From Vombatus ursinus (taxonomy: Eukaryota > Chordata > Mammalia > Diprotodontia > Vombatidae), in assembly GCF_900497805.2 (NCBI RefSeq), contig NW_020945064.1, forward strand, positions 5,161,900 to 5,225,899: a stretch of DNA of 64,000 nt, in the 5' to 3' direction. The notes beneath the pieces were generated by a model. It worked only from the letters and a program-made list of their open reading frames with translations, was not told the DNA's origin and did no database searches. How positions within the stretch are numbered: the stretch's first letter is position 1; every line of letters starts with the position of its first letter. The position numbers and the translations under genes are program-made. This document shows positions 63,411 through 64,000 of this stretch, piece by piece.

Positions 63411-63559
63411 TTAATATGTTTAGTAAGAAACTGGAATAAAGAATTCTATTATAACATTTAAACGGTAAAACATAGGGATCAGTGAATGACAATCCTGAGG
63501 CTTCCCCAACAGAAGCAAGACTCAGAATAGTTTGGACGTTGCTTGGACATAACATCATT

Positions 63560-63765
63560 TCATACAGGAATGGTGGTAGAGCTCTAGCTAGAGTTAGGAA
63601 GACCTGAGTTCAAATCTGACCTCAGACCTTGCTCAAGTTGTGTGTCCCTGGAGAAGTCTTCTAATCAGTTTTGCTTCAGTTTATCCATCTGTAAAATAGG
63701 ATAATAATAGCACCTACCTCCCAAGGTTGTTGTGAGGAGATGCACTTTACAAATGCTAGCTATTA
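63560..63765 (+). repeat. MIR/THER1-type SINE upstream of SPG7 exon 12
   Basis: ggtggtagagctctagctag, gacctgagttcaaatctgac, catctgtaaaataggataat and ggttgttgtgaggagatgca. Confidence 0.72.
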
Positions 63766-64000
63766 TAGAAAACTGGTGGTTAAGAAATAAAAGGCATTGA
63801 TAGACAAGACTCTATGGAAGGTCATTCAGAACAAGATCTCTTCCTCCTCTGAAACCTAAAGAGAGCACTTTGTTTGTATCCCTTTAATGTCACTTAACAA
63901 TGATATCATACTTTATACTGTCATTGTTTATGTACCTATCTTAGTTAGCTTATTCTATTATACTAAAATTCCTTTTGGGAGAGGACAATGTTGTCTTCAC

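Overview
This window is nuclear DNA from a marsupial, most likely an Australian lineage. It is packed with marsupial-type SINEs (tRNA-like head starting 'gcagctaggtgg', CORE/MIR middle, poly-A or RTE-type tail), marsupial L1 and L2 remnants and a half-L1 (HAL1) element. Repeats occupy most of the 64 kb. Only two protein-coding genes could be supported, both on the minus strand and both split by introns, so none of the longer open frames is a whole gene.

The two genes are RPL13 and SPG7, which are also direct neighbours in the same orientation and order at human 16q24.3. SPG7 (paraplegin) enters from beyond the right edge. Six exons, matching the last six of the human gene, lie at 63275-63385, 54391-54506, 50728-50884, 49133-49299, 46846-46923 and 41621-41836. 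They encode the C-terminal ~280 residues, including the HESGH zinc-binding motif and the stop codon. About 13 kb further along the minus strand lies a complete RPL13 gene: a non-coding first exon with a 5' TOP start in a CpG island (about 28322-28357), then five coding exons between 25700 and 22153. These give exactly 211 codons plus stop, followed by an AATAAA signal.

Two introns of RPL13 each hold a box C/D snoRNA of identical length (83 nt, 78 identical positions) with intact C and D boxes and terminal stems. This duplicated snoRNA is the most interesting functional observation.

Layout: 1-22100 is intergenic, downstream of RPL13, and almost wholly repeats, including a HAL1 at about 13308-16133 set among L1 3' ends; 22110-28357 is RPL13; 28450-40880 is intergenic L2, L1 and SINE sequence; about 40880-64000 is the 3' half of SPG7 with repeat-filled introns. 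An insertion of about 1.1 kb with LTR-like features splits an L2 copy in SPG7 intron 12 (about 58490-59610). I found no CRISPR array, tRNA gene, operon or bacterial-type system, and nothing that looks like a new multi-gene system. Repeat ends are approximate; exon borders were read from the splice sites and checked by reading frame.
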